A stretch of DNA of 64,000 nucleotides, taken from the NCBI GenBank assembly GCA_003255065.1, contig QAOA01001003.1:73756-137755 (forward strand), read 5' to 3'. This stretch comes from Cercis canadensis. Lineage: Eukaryota; Streptophyta; Magnoliopsida; Fabales; Fabaceae. This document shows, piece after piece, positions 27,970-41,100 of this stretch. The notes under the pieces were generated by a model. It was not told the DNA's origin. It did not search any database and saw nothing but the letters and a program-made list of their open reading frames with translations. Numbering within the stretch: the stretch's first letter is position 1; each line of letters begins with the position of its first letter. Made by a program: the position numbers and the translations under genes.

Positions 27970-30900
27970 ATGCCTCCAAGGAAGAAAGCCAGCTCTTCTG
28001 GTTCATCTAAGAAGACGAATCTTCACAATCAGGCTCAGCCTTCGAAGTTCGGCATCCAGCATTTCTTCGAGCGCCACACCCAGAATGCCCTCTCCGCTTC
28101 TCAGAAGCTAAAAATTGCAACACCCACTGATAATTCTGCTCCCAGTGGTACCACTTCTACTCCTCAAGAAAATTCCAAATCAAATGGTGTTCGTGGCTCG
28201 CGGAACAATCCAATTGCTATTCGGTCAGAACCCATTGCCCCAAAAACTTCAGATTTTGTTCTTGAGAACGGTGGAAATTATCTCAGTTCAGGAGAAATTG
28301 AGACGAAAATGGTGAATTCAGCGTTGCCATTGCAGAAAAATGAAGCTAATAATCCGTCGCAGAATACTCCTCCAGAGAATTTGGTACTACCAGGGGAGAG
28401 TATTTCTGAGGTGTCTCTTAAGCGCTTCAAGTTCTCACCTGGGATGGTAATTTTTCAACATTTCATTTTTCTTAAATGTGATTTGCTTCCTTTTTGCTTT
28501 TGTTACATAGTAATGGCTGAGGTATATTTTACTATTGATGGAATAGTTTGATTAAATTCATAATTTTAAGTACATTTTTTAATCGAATCATGCATTGCTT
28601 CTTTATTTGTATCTGAAATTTCAGAGATTGTCAATTTTCTTTGTTGTGTATTGAATGGGTATTTTTCCTGATTCTATTTTGATGCCAGTACTTGAGTATG
28701 TCACTTGTTTTTTTTTTTCCCCTTGCCTTCAGTGTTTCTGATTTTACCTTTGTGAACATATATTTTGAGGATAGTTTATAAAGCAGAGCCAGGATGATGG
28801 GGTTAATGAAGTCACATGGAAGATATCTCCAGTGAATGAAAGACTCCAAGCAGTTTCAAAACAAATGCCTCATATAATTCAAGCATTGGCCGAATCTTCA
28901 AGGAACAACTTGTTGCAGATTCGGAACTGCTCAGAAGATAAGGCATGTTTACGAGGGGCACTTTTTTCTGCTTTAATTTGCTGTTTTATTATTTAATGAG
29001 ATGGTAGAATAACAATGCTTCGTGCAGGCTTCTCTGGGTAAAGATGGCAAGGTTGAAAAGTTGCTTGCTTCACCAACTCCCAAGGCTGTTGAAAGATCTC
29101 AGCTACCAATGAGTAAAATAGGCTTGAAAAGGATAAACCCAGATCAAGGCACGGATTGTAATGCCAGTACAACCACTGTTAGTAACTCTGGAGTAGCTGG
29201 TGGACAAAGTCCCTTCAGAACTCCACCATCTTTATCTTATTGCCCTGATAAGGTACTTTTGTCTTCATATTTTGTTGGTTCCTTTCACCTGCTAAACTTT
29301 CTTATTACTCTAGTTGGACATAGAAAAACGGGAAATCCAAAATGTTCATTTTCCTTGGTTGAGTTTATTTCTTAATTTTCTCAAACAACTGGATACACAC
29401 ACATAATCATAAGACTCTTTCAATTTCCTTTTCTCATTCGCAGCTATCAAATGGTGAATTTCTAAGTATTTTCTTTGTTACATGTTACATTTGAAGGTGC
29501 AGCTTGTCAAAGATGTTGAACGCAATGGACCATCAGACCAATTTTATTTAAGACAGCACAAAAAGGTTTTATCTCCAGACTGTGATTCCTGTCTTATCAA
29601 TTCCTTCGGATTTGCCAAAACTACTAAAAGATCTACTTTCATTAGTATAACAACATGCTAATGGAAAAAAAATTGTGGTGTGATCCAAATATTGGCTGGA
29701 AAGTAGAACTATAAAGCACCGCTGCAATAAACAATCAGATTGTTGACTGAGAAACAATCACTTTGGCATAGATAGGTCCCTTTCATGATTGATAAATCTC
29801 AACTTGTTCAACTTTGGTAGCTGAACTGGTACAGAAACCCAATGTTTATATAACCCAATTAAAACCGGTTTCATGAAATATATGGTTTTCAAGGAAATAA
29901 ATCTTCCTCTGAACCATTGCCACACAGTTTCTTTTGTTTCTATAGAATGTTTAAACTTCATGACTTATAGAACAGGAGGAGGCCACATATTTATGAGTGT
30001 TTATTTCTATAGGCGTTGCTTGAACTGTTAGATCAAGTTGAGGATGCCATTTCTGTTGAAGACGCTACAATTTGTGGTAACAGCACATATTCCTTAAAAG
30101 TTCAAGATCAAAATACCGATAACCTTCCTGTGAAAGTTCACCATGCAGTAGAAAGGACAAAATGGCATATACCTAAAGAGGTTATTGGTGTGTCCCCCAA
30201 TTCTCATTATTTAGTATTGGAGGTATGCTTTGTATTGGTATGATGCACTGCTCTACTGGTTCTTTGCTGGGCAAAAAATGAATACTCATAGGCTTACTGT
30301 TATATGTTTTCTGCATTAGGTGTCCGAGAAAGTTAGGCCTCCTGATTCATCTGCTGCTCAATGTTCATACAAGGTTTAGTATGGCTCATTGCCATAACAC
30401 CTAATTGCTTCTAAGGATCTGGTAAATGGTTTATTTGACCCACTTTTTTCCAGGTACTTCGTTTACTGAATGAACAAACTGGAGAAGAGCGGGCTGTTCA
30501 GTTGTGGGAAGAGTGGTAAGCTGGTTAACTGAGCTTAATCAAAATGTCTATAATATATTTATAATAGTTAAGCACCAGATTTTCAGTATCAGATGGTTTT
30601 TTGTTATTTACTCCATTACTGTATGGTAAACTTGTCAAGAACTTTCATGATTTTTGGAATTCTCTGTTTCTGATTCATTCTCCTGTCTGTCAATTATTGT
30701 CATTTACATGATTGTATTACTAGCATTTCTAAATCCTGTTCTAAATTATGTCAGGTATTGCAGTGTTATTGCACCTGGAGATACTGTTAACATCATTGGT
30801 CAATTTGATGAACGGGGAAATTGTGATATAGATCGCGATAACAATTTTTTGGTTGTACACCCAGAAATTCTGGTGTCTGGAACACGGGTAGTTATCACTT

Positions 30901-32163
30901 GCTATTCCAATACCATATTTAAATATTTCCATAGTTGTTTTTCTTAATTTACGATGCAAAAAGGTACTAATATCTTATATATATGACAATTTTAGAAGAA
31001 AAATGGTTTCTTATGCTTTCTGGTGAGTGCATATTTTCATCTTTTCAAATTTTCGTTCATAATATGAGAGTGCCAATTATTCGAGTTTAGAATTGGGCCA
31101 CGGATTGTGGAGTATTTTATGTTTAGTCACTGATATGGTTGTGGGAGAAGGAATTATGGTAAGTTTATTGGGTTCTCATACGTTTTTTTAACTTTGGTTG
31201 ATAAAATAATGTTAGAATCTATCCAAGTTAGTTCTCTCACCATATCATCTAACTTGGGATAGGATTCATTACACGGTATTTCTATGGTTACTGCACTTGG
31301 TGTTTCATGTGTTTTCAACAATCTTTATAGGGATTTGAGGGCTGTATTGTTTTGATGTTGTTGCCTCATCTTCTACTCTGTAAATGTCTCTTTGCTCATC
31401 TATCAAAGATTTTCCTATGTTATTGAAAAGAAGTAAAAAAGAAAAAAAAAATATAAAATTATAGTGTGTAATGCTGAACATGCTGATCGGAAAAATTTTA
31501 AAAAACTGTAGCATAAATATTTGCCAATAAACTACATGCCTACCAAAGGTTATTGAACATATTTGTGTACAAACAGAATGCTAAAATATAGGTGGTTAAA
31601 ATAGATATGAGTGAAAGATTAAAAAAGTAGATATGTCATATAGTCAGTTTTGTAAAATTCCATTAATTCATTTTTCTTGTCTACTTAGGAACTTTTGTTA
31701 TTGTGGTTTATATAAATTGGTGTACTTTGATGAATGCTAGATCAGAGAGAATTTTCTGTCCTTTTTCTTTTTTCAATTACTTGGACAGGCTTATATCTTT
31801 AGATTATTGGCTCTTTCCGCATAGTGAAAGTTAATACAAAGAAAAAGAAAAATACTTTTGCTTATATGATATAATTTGCTTGTATTTAGTATTGTCTAAT
31901 AATAGAAATTATTTCATTCCACCATGGATCTGAACCATAAGGGAGTGAACTGTGTTTTCCGGCTACTTTCTGTCTGGTGAATGTCCTGATATATGATTTT
32001 ATATCCTTTATTTTGTAAATATGTTTCTATCTAATACATAGGCATCTTCCAGGTTGCTGGAAGTTTTGCTTGCCAAAGGAGAACTGTGTTAGATGAGAGG
32101 CTAAAATACAGTGAGTACTCCACTGCAGCATTAACTGGAACCTTGCTTCACCAAATTTTTCAG
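27970..32163 (+). other. DNA2: DNA2 exons 1-9: N-terminal tail and OB-like region
   Basis: Exons: 27,970-28,446; 28,775-28,942 (GC donor); 29,028-29,252; 29,503-29,565; 30,013-30,222; 30,320-30,373; 30,454-30,515; 30,755-30,887; 32,053-32,163. Exon 1 is basic and disordered-looking and carries KFGIQHFF (residues 26-33), a PIP-box-like motif. Exon 2 holds the conserved block [12 protein letters not shown]. Exon 5 starts [11 protein letters not shown] and ends HYLVLE, leading into the strand-rich region ([41 protein letters not shown]) that matches JHS1 closely. Exon 9 ([20 protein letters not shown]) begins the nuclease domain. Confidence 0.9.
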
Positions 32164-35100
32164 GTCCCTAAACTTTCTCTTTTACACTATAAAGTAATAT
32201 GATACATATTCATATGCTTTCTCATTCAAATGAATTAGACATGAACCTTTTGTTTCTTTTCCTTTTTACTTCCTCATTATTATTTTTATTTTGGGGTTGG
32301 GGTGGGGCTGGTATGGCTCAACAGGCTGGACTTATGAAGGAGAGTCCTACAATAAATTTCTTGGAGGAATATGCACGAGTCGTGCTCCAGAGAAACTTGG
32401 AAGGCTTGTATGCATGTGGAGGTGAGGATTTGTGTGATTATCACATGTATATCTACACATTTTTGCTGAGAAAATCATCTAGCAATTGACCTGAACCATA
32501 ATCATCAGAAAGTTTGATTGATTTTAATATTTTATCTTGGAAGCTTGTTGGCATGTAGATGTGAGATCTTATATGATATTGTATGTATCATGTTTGTATA
32601 TCTACACATGTCATTTTTACTGACAGTATCATATAGCAATTGACCTGATTCATAAGTGTCAGAAAGTGGTTGATGTTATTATCTTAACATTTTAATTAAA
32701 ACCTGACCTTCAAAAGTCTAGGTCTAATGTGGTTTGTTGGCTCTGGATCATTTTCTCTGTGAATATTAACTTCTTCCATGTGCTGATATATGCAGTAAAA
32801 GAAAATGATGTTCTCAAAACCTTGATTGATGCTATCCCAAAATTATTGAATTGGATCGTGCTGTTCAAGGGTTCAGATGTGAGTCAACAGGTCTAAACTT
32901 AAATTAATTATAGATTTTACATTTTTTATTGATTATTACCTTTTGGTATGGAAGTTACTCCTTCATTGCTTCTGAACATAGATCAACTTAAGGCCATATG
33001 ACCTTGTGATCTTTTGTAATCTATGCTTGCATGGTCTGTAGCAATGTAGATATGTATGTATGGTCCTTATATATTATTTAATTCATTCCTGGGAAATCAT
33101 GCCAGTCAGATTTATCGGCAAGAAGCACTGAACTGTGTGATCATAGTATTTTCTTTCTTTTTCTTACTAGGAAACACTGAAGAGTTATGAGTTTTGGTAT
33201 ATAAATTGATGGTAAGATTAAGGACTTAGGAGCTGATTGAAGGATACTCCCAATCTAAAGGTTAATTATCTGGTGTTTTTTTTATGGTCCTCAATCCTCT
33301 TCTCACTTTAAGGTGCACTACATTAGGCTGTGAAACCAAGAATATGTTGAACTTACGATTGAAATGGAATGTTGAGTGTAAACTGTTAACCTGAAAATGG
33401 GACAAACAGCTATCGGTAGCTTCAATTCAGCATAATACGAGATCAAACTTGTTTTATCCAGTTTGTCTATATTCAATGTAAGAAAAAGATGATTTAAGCA
33501 GGCACTGACTCACTGGTAAAAGAGAAGTGGTGAGAAGGGAGACTAACGCTGTTCTATAACTAGCCCCATGTACGATGTGTTTACAAAAGAAATTCCATAT
33601 TGCAACTTCAGTTTACTTTGGATATGCATTCATGCTGTTGATGTCAAATACTTGGCATTAAAACATGTTGCTGTATTATCTCCAGCATAATGTGCTTGGC
33701 TACTTGGAAGTTGGAATTATGAAAATTGATATCTACTTTTCATTTTCTCCTTTTCTGATTTCATGACTAATAGGGTTTTGACAGGAAACAAAAGACCCTT
33801 TTGTTGATTTTGGATCTCATGGGCTAAAGAAAGTTGACATATCTGAGGCAAGCATCTAACCTAGGTTCTCCTGTTTAACCAATGATCTGTAATGTATAGT
33901 TATGCATCCATGCACATGCATCTTGTAGATCTAACACAGCAGTTTAGGTTTTTGGATTTATGTGCTTCGGTTTTACTCTGCAGTCTTTGTGAATCCTGAG
34001 CATGATAATTGAGAGTTATAGCATGCATTTCCATCCTGACATATGCATATATGCACGTGTCCACACAACATAAGAGAAGTGTTCCATTCTATAAAATCAA
34101 CATCATATATGCATTTTGTAAGACACCTGTGTCAAATGTAGGTAATTGATATTGAGGAGATGGCATGGGCTCCCAAATATGGTTTGAAAGGGATGATTGA
34201 TGCTTCTGTCAAAGTGAAAGTTCAATCAGGAAAAAATGAAGCTCATGAGGAGATCATGCCATTAGAGTTCAAAACGGGGAAAGCAATTAACAGCCAGGCA
34301 AGAGTTCTGGCCTTTACTAGTAATATCTACCATAAAAAAATTGATTTAGATCGATACTCAGAACATGTGTAAAAACACTGCTCCAATTGCATTATCTTTT
34401 GTGATGTTTCCTCTTACTACTGTGCATGCCATATTTGCAGGAACACTGCGCTCAAATAATCTTATATACACTCCTTATGTCTGAAAGGTGCATATTATTC
34501 TTTTCCAAATAGCAAATCTATATTGAATGAATTTTCAAAATAAATTCTTTCATTTACTTTATAGTGATTATTTTACTAGGTATCAAAAGACTATTGGTTC
34601 TGGTCTTCTATATTATCTCCAGCCAGATCAGACACAGGTAAGATTGCACTGGTTGTGCATTATCTGTATATTTACTATTCCTATTAACAAAGGTAATGTG
34701 ATTTTATTTATTATGTACATAAAGGGTATTATGGTTCGAAGATCTGACTTAGTTGGGCTAATCATGCAACGTAATGAGCTTGCAAGTGATATTCTTAAAG
34801 CATTAACCACGCAACAACTGCCTCCAATGTCAAAGGTATGGGCATTTCCAAATTGTTAGATTGTGTTTATAGAAAATTTATTGGATTGTCATTACAATTT
34901 TACTTATATTTTGATTGTAGAGACCTAGCATTTGCAGAGGATGTCGCCATCTTAATGTTTGTAGCATTTATCATAAGGTACTTCTTTATCCATGTGAGTA
35001 ATTTTTCTTTTATTCTTCTTGTTTTTCTGAATTTTTGTGAGGTTTAGCAAATGGTTACAACTTACGACTGCTTTTCTCAAAACCCTGATTACTCATAGCT

Positions 35101-38100
35101 GTGTCTCCTTGATTCTTTTTAAATTTCAAAATCGTGATGATCTAGTCAGACATATTCTAAAAGTTTAGGCCTGAGTTTCTTTATAGAAATAAGAAGGTGC
35201 ATCTGAGTAAGTTCTATGGTTCTAAAGTTAAGGAACCTTGACTTGAATGATTGTACTATTTAATTTAAAGAATTCAACCATTAACTAAAGTTCATAGCTG
35301 TTCTGTTTCCTTTCCAGATCTTGATCATTATAAATAATTTTTGTTTGATCTAGTTCCATCCTTCTTAGATTTATTTGTTTATGAAAAAGAAGTCAGGTTG
35401 CCAGAAGCTTTTAAATTACTTGTCTTTGTGTTCTCAGTGTCAAGGGCCTTTTGCTTTTAAGAATACTTCCATCTGTTTCCACTTTTGCTCTTCATGGGAC
35501 TAGGGACCTTTAATTTTATGATGGAAATTATTATTGTTTTGAGGAATCAACTACTTCAGCCTGAAAGGTGAAATCTGATAAATATATTTGACATGGAAAC
35601 TTTGTAAATGTAAGAGTAGCCCTAGGGGTGAATAAGGTACTTTAAAATATTTTGGAACACTTACAAGAATTTAGAAATCAAAGTGAAAAATGTTGGGCCA
35701 CTTCAACTAGTCTGCGTAAACAGAGACCAGACAGCAAAGTAGTTGAACTTTCAACTACTTTGTAAAACGAAAGCCGAAGAGATTCTAAGACCAATCAAAG
35801 ACACATATATGAATCACAAGAGTTATAGTGAAAATAATTTAAATGAGATAGAGATTTGCATAAGAGATTTTTATAGTGGTTCAGCGTAAGGCCTACATCC
35901 ACTCCCTAAGCTCCTCTTGGGTATTAATCCACTAGATTTAAAAAGCTTTACAAGCAATACATCCACTGGTTTCCTTAAGCTCACCAGCAACTTATCTCTT
36001 TGTTCCAACAAGTAAAATAAAAAACAACTTCTTTTAAAACAAAGGTAAGAGAAGATTCAAGAACCCAATAGCTTTCAAGCTATTTTATAATAAAATCCCA
36101 CAAATTCAAGTATGGATTTGTTCACTCTTTTAAGTGATAGAAATCCCAATTTCTCACAACGAAATTTGCTCACAAGTGTTTTCCAATGAAGTTCAAGAGC
36201 ACTTAAGAAGTTCTTCTAAGAATATGCAAGTGAAAAGCACAAAAGAATAATAGAAGAAGCTTGAGATGATTTGCTCAGATTTTGCTTGGAGATTTTCGCA
36301 TTAGGGAGAAAGCTTCCTCTTCTTCAATGGCTGAAATATATAGAGGAAGAAACATTATATCCGTTGGACTCAAGGGAGTGAAGACTTTCTCTTTTGCCTT
36401 TCAAGAAGCTCCCCTTTGTCCTTTTCCTTCACCTAAGCTTGTCCTTTCAAGTACACTTTGTTCACATGTGATCTTTTGGCTTGGAAAATGCAAACCAGCT
36501 GTCCTTCAGCTTTTTAACCTTGGTCAGCATACAAACTAGTTGAACAAAGTACTTGACGAAGTAGTTGAAGTCTGCTATGATATTTTCAAAAGATCAATTC
36601 CTTTAAAAGTCCAACCTGTCTCAATATATAAACTGAATACCATAACTTTGTTAGTGATAGAGTCCAAAGTTCAGGTATTGGGCCAATGCATATTCAGCAA
36701 GAGGCAAAGCCCAGAATATGGAGAGTTTACACTAGGAGAAAGAAGAGTGGGGCAGAGGGGAATTCGGTTAGGAATGTTTAGATGAGCTGGCAGTTGGTTA
36801 GAGGAAAGAAAGGGAATACTCACGTGTTTTGGTAGTTATAATGGGATGGATTCTGATTAGCAGTGTAGACTTGTTTACTGTTAGATTCAGGCAGAGAATA
36901 CATTCTCTGAGGAGCTTTGCTCTGGGCCATTGTAGGAAACCTTTGAATTTGAATAATACTCCTGAGTCTTTTATTCTATTCTGTGGTTATCTTCTCTGGA
37001 ATTGCTAGTTAATTTCTGGTGTTCTAACAATTTGGTCCGACCTGCCGGATCATCGTTGAGGGAGAGTTAGAGCATTGTTCTTAGAGCTAGGAAAATTCAT
37101 GCCACCTAAAATGTCCGACAGAGTGGATGTTTTAGAGGCTGAACTGGCTTCGCTCAAGGTTGGAATGGGCGACATGCAAGTTTCATTCAAATCAGCCTTG
37201 CTGGACCTGCACCACTCCTTGCTGCAAGAAGTGAGCACAATCATCACTAGTGGTTCATCCACCTCAGGGAAAAATCCTACTCTGCCTCCGCGTAGACACA
37301 GAAGTGGAGAGACACTGGAGGACCCCTTAGAGGAATATAGAATGTCCGTACGAAAGGTGGAATTACCCATGTTCGATGGCTCTGATCCTGTGGGATGGAT
37401 TACACGAGCAGAAATCTATTTTGAAGTGCAGAATACATCCNTCCACCTCAGGGAAAAATCCTACTCTGCCTCCGCGTAGACACGGAAGTGGAGAGACACT
37501 GGAGGACCCCTTAGAGGAATATAGAATGTCCGTACGAAAGGTGGAATTACCCATGTTCGATGGCTCTGATCCTGTGGGATGGATTACACGAGCAGAAATC
37601 TATTTTGAAGTGCAGAATACATCCGAAGAAGTTAAACTCAAGCTAGCTAGGCTTAGCATGGAAGGGGTGACAATACACTGGTTCAACCTTCTGTTTGAGA
37701 CCGAGGATCAATTGACTTGGGAAAAGTTGGAGAGAGCACTAATTGCTCGATATGGGGGTCGCAAATTCGAGAATCCTTTTGAGGAACTTTCTGCCTTGAA
37801 GCAAACCGGTTCTGTCGAGTCTTACATCGAGCGATTTGAGCTAATTTCATCTCAGGTAAATAGGCTATCGGAGGAACAGTACATTGGGTATTTTATGAGT
37901 GGGTTGCAACCCATCATCCGGCGACGAGTCCGAACGTTCAACCCCACCTCTAGGCAGTAGTTGATAAAAATGGCCAGGGATATTGAAGACGAAATGACCG
38001 GAGAAGAAGTGGGCGATAGGCAGATACGGAGTCATTTTTGGGGTCATTCGGGTCAGAGAAATGGACCACGCCCTCACCCGGCCCACAAGGAGTTGGGTTT

Positions 38101-41100
38101 CTCACAATCGTTGGGCCTAGCCTCAAGCACCGATGGGTGGAGTCCGGGTCCCAACAGACCGACCAGATTGCCATTTCCGGGTCAAGTTGCAAACAAGCCT
38201 TCTTCTTCCTCGTCGACGTCTGTGCCTTCTCGACGTAGCGAAGGTGACCGCCAGGGACTCCCGGACAGGGCGAAGGGGTTGCGCCATATTTCCTACCCCG
38301 AGTTGATGTATCGGAGATCCAAGGGCCTATGTTTCTGATGCGGCGAGAGGCACGACCCCTTGCACCAATGTGCTGACAAACACCTTCGATTGTTGATATT
38401 GGGGGAGAACGAAACTTTAACCTCGGATGGAGAAATAATAGCAGTGGAGGTTGAAGAGTCAGAGGAAGAGGGCGAGCTCGAATGCAAGGCCATGGGGTTA
38501 TTCGGGTTGGCAGAGGAGGACCGAATGGGAAACAAAACCATGCGACTTGATGGAGTGCTACAAGGGGTCGCCATGGTAGTGTTAATAGATAGTGGAGCAA
38601 CTCACAACTTTATCTCCATCGAATTAACCCAAGCCTTGGGATTGAGGGTGAGTTCCACTGAGATGTTGGGAATTAGACTGGGTGATGGGCATCGAGTTCT
38701 TGCCCAAGGAAAATGCACTGGGTTGGCTCTGCGAATTGGGGGTTTTGACTTTCTGATTATGTCTTGGAGTTAGGGGGAATGGACGTTATTTTGGGTGTAG
38801 CTTGGCTGAAAACATTGGGGAAGGTGGTGATGGATTGGCAAGACATGACCATGGAGTTTCAGCAGAAAGGGAGACAGGTGATTCTGCAAGGAAACTCTGG
38901 TGAAGCCTTGTCATCAAATCGCAGGCAGTCAGGTATCCCAAATTCAGCTCCATTGCACAGTTTTTTAGAGGCGATTTCAGTTGAAATAGGAGGCATTAGG
39001 TGGTTGTACTCTTTGACTGCATTGGAAACTGAAGTGCAGCATGATTTAACTTCACAACAGCACCAAGAAATATCAGGTTTGATGGACAATTTTGCAACTG
39101 TTTTTCTGGAACTCAAAGGACTCCCCCCTAAGAGACAGTGTGTACATTCTATTGTTTTGCAAGAAGGGCAAGGGCCAATCAATGTAAGGCCTTATCGTTA
39201 TCCCCACTACCACAAGGAGGAAATCGAAAGGCAGGTTACAAAAATGCTTCATACAGGTATTATTAAACCTAGCTCTAGCCCTTTCTCCAGTCCTGTACTT
39301 TTGGTTAAGAAGAAAGATGGCACTTGGAGATTATGTGTAGATTACAGAACTTTAAATAAGGCCACTATCCCGGATAAATACCCTATACTTGTTGTGGATG
39401 AGCTTTTGGATGAGCTTCATGGCGCTCGTTTTTTTTCAAAGCTAGATTTGAAATCCGGTTTTCACCAAATACGAGTTAGGGAAGCTGATGTTGCCAAGAC
39501 TGCTTTCCGGACTCATAATGGACATTACGAATTTTTAGTAATGCCATTTGGCCTCACTAATGCCCCGGCCACTTTTCAATCTGCTATGAATGACTTATTT
39601 CNTTGGATGAGCTTCATGGCGCTCGTTTTTTTTCTAAGCTAGATTTGAAATCCGGTTTTCACCAAATACGAGTTAGGGAAGCTGATGTTGCCAAGACTGC
39701 TTTCCGGACTCATAATGGACATTACGAATTTTTAGTAATGCCATTTGGCCTCACTAATGCCCCGGCCACTTTTCAATCTGCTATGAATGACTTATTTCGG
39801 CCTTTTTAAAGGAAATTTGTGTTGGTATTCTTTGACGACATTCTGATTTATAGTTCAGATTGGTCTTTACACTTACAGCATCTCACTAGGGTACTTGAGG
39901 TTCTGTCCAAGCAACAGTTTGTAGTAAATAGAAAAAAATGTAGTTTTGGGAAGCAAGCTGTGGAGTACCTTGGGCATATCATATCTGGTCAGGGTGTGGC
40001 AGCTGACCCCACCAAGATACAAGCTGTGCTAGATTGGCCAATACCCAAAACGGTTAAAGGTGTACGAGGATTCCTAGGGTTGACTGGTTATTACTGGAAA
40101 TTTGTCCAAGGATATGGACAAATGGCCAAACCTCTCACTCAGCTTACCAAAAAAGACAATTTCCAATGGGGACCAGCATCCTTGGAGGCTTTTAAGAACC
40201 TTAAGGTGGTTATGACTACATCACCTGTTCTGGCCCTTCCGGATTTTTCAAGGTCTTTTGAGGTGGAATGCGATGCTTCGGGTACGGGCATTGGTGCAGT
40301 CCTAATGCAAGACTGTAAACCAATTGCATATTTCAGCAAAGCTTTCTCCAGCAGCCATGTGTCTAAATCAGCATATGACAAAGAACTCATGGCCTTAGTT
40401 CTTGCGGTGCAACATTGGAGACACTACCTTTTGGGACGGCCTTTCATCATTTATACTGACCAAAAGAGTTTGAAACACTTGTTGCAGCAGAAAATAACCA
40501 CTCCCAATCAGCAGTCATGGATGGCCAAGCTTTTAGGATATCACTTCCAAGTGGTATATAAGCCAGGGCATGAGAACAAGGCTGCTGATGCGTTGTCTCG
40601 CTTGCATGAAGCTGGGGAATTTGAAGCTATCATCTCCTATCCGGTTTGCCTAGAAGGAACTCATATTGTTAATGAGGTCCATCTTGATCCACACCTCAAA
40701 CAGGTCATGTCTGACCTGCAAAAGGAACCTAATTCTAGACCTGGTTTCACGCTCCAGCAGGAGGTACTTCTCTATAAAAATCGATTAGTCCTACCTGCCT
40801 CTTCCCCTTACATTCAGCTGCTACTAAAAGAGTTTCATTCCTCTCCCACTGGGGGACACTCAGGTTTTCTTAGAACATACAGAAGGATCGCTGGAAATTT
40901 GTATTGGGTAGGGATGAAACGGTGCATTCACGAATTCGTCAAGTCATGTGACACATGTCAGAGGCAAAAATATGCTGCCACTTCACCAGCTGGACTACTT
41001 CAGCCATTGCCGGTTCCAAATCAGATTTGGGAAGACATCTCTATGGATTTCATAATAGGCCTTCCCACATCTAAAGGATTCGAAGCTATCTTGGTAGTAG

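Noticed and set aside
36282-36785. Two frames of about 80 residues in DNA2 intron 17
   Set aside because: They lie in the solo LTR and the start of the chromovirus LTR and show no protein similarity I recognise.
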